From the NCBI GenBank assembly GCA_903826575.1, contig CAIKEU010000101.1, positions 70,096 through 134,095 of the forward strand: a DNA stretch of 64,000 nt, given 5' to 3'. Shown piece after piece: positions 61,771-64,000 of the stretch (position 1 is the stretch's first letter; each line of letters begins with the position of its first letter). The translations under genes were made by a program, and so were the position numbers. This DNA is from an uncultured bacterium. GTDB taxonomy: Bacteria > Actinomycetota > Actinomycetes > S36-B12 > CAIYMF01. Under the pieces are notes generated by a model, which saw only the letters and a program-made list of their open reading frames with translations, searched no databases and was not told the origin of the DNA.

Positions 61771-63149
61771 CGGTCTTAGTTGTCGGAGTTTCTCACCGCA
61801 CCGCGCCGGTGTCGCTACTTGATCGGGTCGCGCTCGTCGAGCAGCAGGTGCAAGAACTCGTCATCGATTTGTTCGCCTCTCCGCATGTTGCCGAAGTGAT
61901 GGTTGTCGCGACGTGTAACCGAGTTGAGGTCTACGCCGATGTCACGAAGTTTCACGGCGGCGTTGTTGATGTCACCGAACGATTGGCCAAAATGGCAGGT
62001 ATCGCTCGCGACGAGTTAACCCCCCACGTTTACGTGCGTTATGAAGAGCGTGCCGTTCAGCATCTTTTCGACGTAACCTCCGGACTCGATTCCATGGTCG
62101 TTGGTGAGACGCAGATCCTGGGTCAGGTTCGTAACGCGCTTCGGTTGTCTCAGGAGTGGGCCACGATCGGCCGTTCACTGAACGATCTCGTTCAGACGGC
62201 CCTTCGCGTGGGTAAGCGAGTTCACCATGAAACGGGGATCGACCATGCCGGCGCCTCAGTGGTCACGGTCGCGCTGGATATGGCTGCAGGTGACATCGGC
62301 GGATCGCTAGACGGTCGTCGTGCATTGGTGATCGGGGCTGGAGCGATGAGTTCGCTGGCAGCGACGGTCCTGACCCGTGCCGGCGCCTCGGTAGTGATAG
62401 CCAATCGGACGATGGCGAACGGTGTACGGCTAGCGGAGTCACTGTCTGCACAGGCGATCGATTTTAAGGACATGTCCAGCGCCCTTGCCGACGCTGACGT
62501 CGTCGTGACGTGTACCGGTGCTGCGGGGATCATTCTCGACGAGCAGGTGGTTCGTGCAGCGATGGTTGAACGTGATCGGCCACTGACCGTTGTCGATCTT
62601 GCGCTACCGCATGACTCTGAGCCTGAAATAAGCCAGATACCGCTCGTCACGCGCATTGATCTGGCGTCGCTGTCAGGGGCGCCCGGCGCGCACGTCTCTG
62701 AGCAGGACGTGGCTGCCGCGCGGTCCATTGTTGCCGAAGAGGTTGCTGCATTCATTGGCGTAATCGCTGCTCAACGTGTGGAGCCAGTCGTCGTCTCGCT
62801 CCGGGCACGCGCCGACGAGGTTGTTGACGCGGAGTTAGAGCGGCTTCGACTTCGATTACCAGCCATTGATGATGCGACTGCGGCAGAGTTCGCGCGCTCA
62901 CTTCGACGAGCTGTCTCGACGCTTTTGCATACGCCAACGGTGCGCATGAAGGAACTCGCCGCGGAGACCGACGGGACGCGTTTTGCGCAGGCGTTGCACC
63001 TGTTGTTTGACCTTGATCCCGAGGCGATTAGTCAGCTCAGGGCGTCGACGGACGTGAAGTTCGAGTCTTTCGGCAACCCTTCTGGCGCCGCCGCGCAGCC
63101 GATCTCGGGCGCTGCTTCGTACGACGAACTCCTTGGTGGTGTCTCATGA
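61767..63149 (+). CDS. hemA: Glutamyl-tRNA reductase
   Basis: A 460-residue NADPH enzyme making glutamate-1-semialdehyde, first step of C5 heme synthesis. G-V-S-H-R-T-A-P-V-S at the start, catalytic Cys in V-A-T-C-N-R-V-E-V-Y, and G-E-T-Q-I-L-G-Q-V are hallmarks; NADPH domain has V-I-G-A-G-A-M-S; a C-terminal dimerisation helix follows. GTG start overlapping rex, ATGA overlap with hemC. Under Rex control by position. Confidence 0.97.
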   Translation: MTVLVVGVSHRTAPVSLLDRVALVEQQVQELVIDLFASPHVAEVMVVATCNRVEVYADVTKFHGGVVDVTERLAKMAGIARDELTPHVYVRYEERAVQHLFDVTSGLDSMVVGETQILGQVRNALRLSQEWATIGRSLNDLVQTALRVGKRVHHETGIDHAGASVVTVALDMAAGDIGGSLDGRRALVIGAGAMSSLAATVLTRAGASVVIANRTMANGVRLAESLSAQAIDFKDMSSALADADVVVTCTGAAGIILDEQVVRAAMVERDRPLTVVDLALPHDSEPEISQIPLVTRIDLASLSGAPGAHVSEQDVAAARSIVAEEVAAFIGVIAAQRVEPVVVSLRARADEVVDAELERLRLRLPAIDDATAAEFARSLRRAVSTLLHTPTVRMKELAAETDGTRFAQALHLLFDLDPEAISQLRASTDVKFESFGNPSGAAAQPISGAASYDELLGGVS

Positions 63150-64000
63150 CAGCCATTCGAGTGGCGACGCGGGCAAGCGCCCTAGCGCGCACCCAATCTC
63201 AGGCCATCGCAAATGCACTGTCGCTGCGGCTCGGCGAGACGGTGGAACTCGTTGAGATTCGAACCCATGGCGACGCGGATCAGACGACCCCATTGGCACT
63301 GATGGGTGGCGTTGGTGTGTTTGTTACCGCGGTTCGTGAGGCTGTGCTCAACGGGCAAGCGGATCTAGCCGTTCATTCACTCAAAGATCTACCAACGGCT
63401 GCGGCGCAGGGTCTGATGGTCGCGGCCATTCCACCCCGTGCGTCTGCTCACGATGTCTTGATCGCGCGCGATGGGCTGACTCTCCAGACCTTGCCGACCG
63501 GGGCTCGAATCGGCACAGGTTCGCCGAGGCGGGCCAGCCAAATGAAGGTCCTACGTCCCGATCTCGAGGTGGTTGGGGTTCGCGGAAACGTCGATACCAG
63601 AATCGCGCTCGTTGATCAGGGTTCCGTCGACGCAGTTGTCTTAGCTCAGGCTGGACTCGAACGCCTTGGTCGTCTTGCGGACGTGAGTCAGTTCCTCGAT
63701 TTTGCTGACATGTTGCCCGCACCTGGGCAGGGTGCGTTGGCAGTTGAATCTCGTCTCGTCAATGACGACGAACGATTACGTACGGCCCTTGCAGAACTCG
63801 ACCACGCCGATACTCGACTGGCCGTAACTGCAGAACGAGCGCTACTTGCTGCGTTGGAAGCGGGGTGTTCGGCACCCGTGGGTGCCTACGCCACCTTGTC
63901 CAACGAATCAGGTACCTCAATGCTCCACCTAGCCGGATTCCTTGGCGCAAGCGAGGGTTCAGGTCACATCCGAAAGTCCGTCACCGGAGACAGCGCAGAC
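63146..64000 (+). CDS. hemC: Porphobilinogen deaminase, 3' end outside window
   Basis: 285 codons from the ATG at 63146 are open to the window edge, so the gene is partial. It polymerises four porphobilinogens to hydroxymethylbilane. R-V-A-T-R-A-S-A-L-A-R-T-Q-S start, A-V-H-S-L-K-D-L-P-T, G-T-G-S-P-R-R-A-S-Q and V-R-G-N-V-D-T-R are standard, and the dipyrromethane cofactor Cys is in E-A-G-C-S-A-P-V-G-A. Operon order rex-hemA-hemC as in Streptomyces. Confidence 0.96.
   Translation, partial: MTAIRVATRASALARTQSQAIANALSLRLGETVELVEIRTHGDADQTTPLALMGGVGVFVTAVREAVLNGQADLAVHSLKDLPTAAAQGLMVAAIPPRASAHDVLIARDGLTLQTLPTGARIGTGSPRRASQMKVLRPDLEVVGVRGNVDTRIALVDQGSVDAVVLAQAGLERLGRLADVSQFLDFADMLPAPGQGALAVESRLVNDDERLRTALAELDHADTRLAVTAERALLAALEAGCSAPVGAYATLSNESGTSMLHLAGFLGASEGSGHIRKSVTGDSAD

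Noticed and set aside
1-64000. tRNA, rRNA, prophage or transposase genes
   Set aside because: No cloverleaf-like sequences, integrase or transposase motifs were recognised by reading; a dedicated tRNA search would be needed to exclude all.

Overview
The window is a gene-dense, moderately GC-rich chromosomal segment of an actinomycete. The evidence is the gene content (Lsr2, bS22, DisA-RadA, Rex-HemA-HemC, a BldC-like small regulator, DUF2520, DUF3180, DUF2342 and YkgJ-like families), frequent GTG/TTG starts, four-base stop/start overlaps, and many genes whose only upstream signal is a TANNNT -10 box 6-8 bases before the start codon (leaderless transcription). Gene order follows two blocks that are separate in Mycobacterium tuberculosis (about Rv3585-Rv3628 and Rv0496-Rv0510) but contiguous in Streptomyces. 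I cannot assign a genus; an environmental relative of the Frankiales/Nanopelagicales/Sporichthyales part of the phylum is a guess. I see no phage, insertion sequence, CRISPR array, rRNA or tRNA.

Layout. 1-10.2 kb is an accessory region: a partial DMT transporter, a small membrane protein, a lipoprotein, a YwqG-like protein, a glutamine-amidotransferase-like hydrolase, a paired membrane-protein operon with an SDR, and two large signalling genes on the minus strand. One is a GAF-PAS-PAS-GGDEF-EAL cyclic-di-GMP enzyme. The other is an 866-residue protein that joins a TPR-like cytoplasmic domain, a membrane anchor, a type I periplasmic binding domain and a complete pentameric ligand-gated ion channel. 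This second protein is the most unusual gene in the window.

10.4-22.3 kb: cell wall and housekeeping genes (NlpC/P60 hydrolase, ppa, dacB, DUF2342 protease, tilS, hpt, ftsH) followed by the folate operon folE-folP-folB-folK and DUF3180. 22.3-27.3 kb: a two-component system divergent from a low-complexity secreted protein, a coiled-coil protein and an orphan NuoD-like gene. 27.4-32.6 kb: DUF2520-panC-nadB-nadC-coaX, coupling CoA and NAD synthesis. 32.6-44.4 kb: an EXORDIUM-like secreted protein, lysS-argA, ppc, lsr2, an atypical SDR, clpC, mutY and a membrane-anchored protein.

44.4-55.8 kb: radA-disA (DNA repair and c-di-AMP), a Cys-rich YkgJ-like protein, then a long plus-strand run of ppx, a CtpE-like P-type ATPase, a TIM-barrel epimerase, a TetR regulator, proline dehydrogenase, proC and acuC. 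56-64 kb: BldC-like regulator, the 32-residue ribosomal protein bS22, an epimerase, an acyltransferase, a HAD phosphatase, a glutaredoxin-like protein, an acyl-ACP desaturase, and the redox/heme operon rex-hemA-hemC, which has a Rex operator overlapping its promoter and a CRP-type palindrome further upstream. hemC runs off the right edge.
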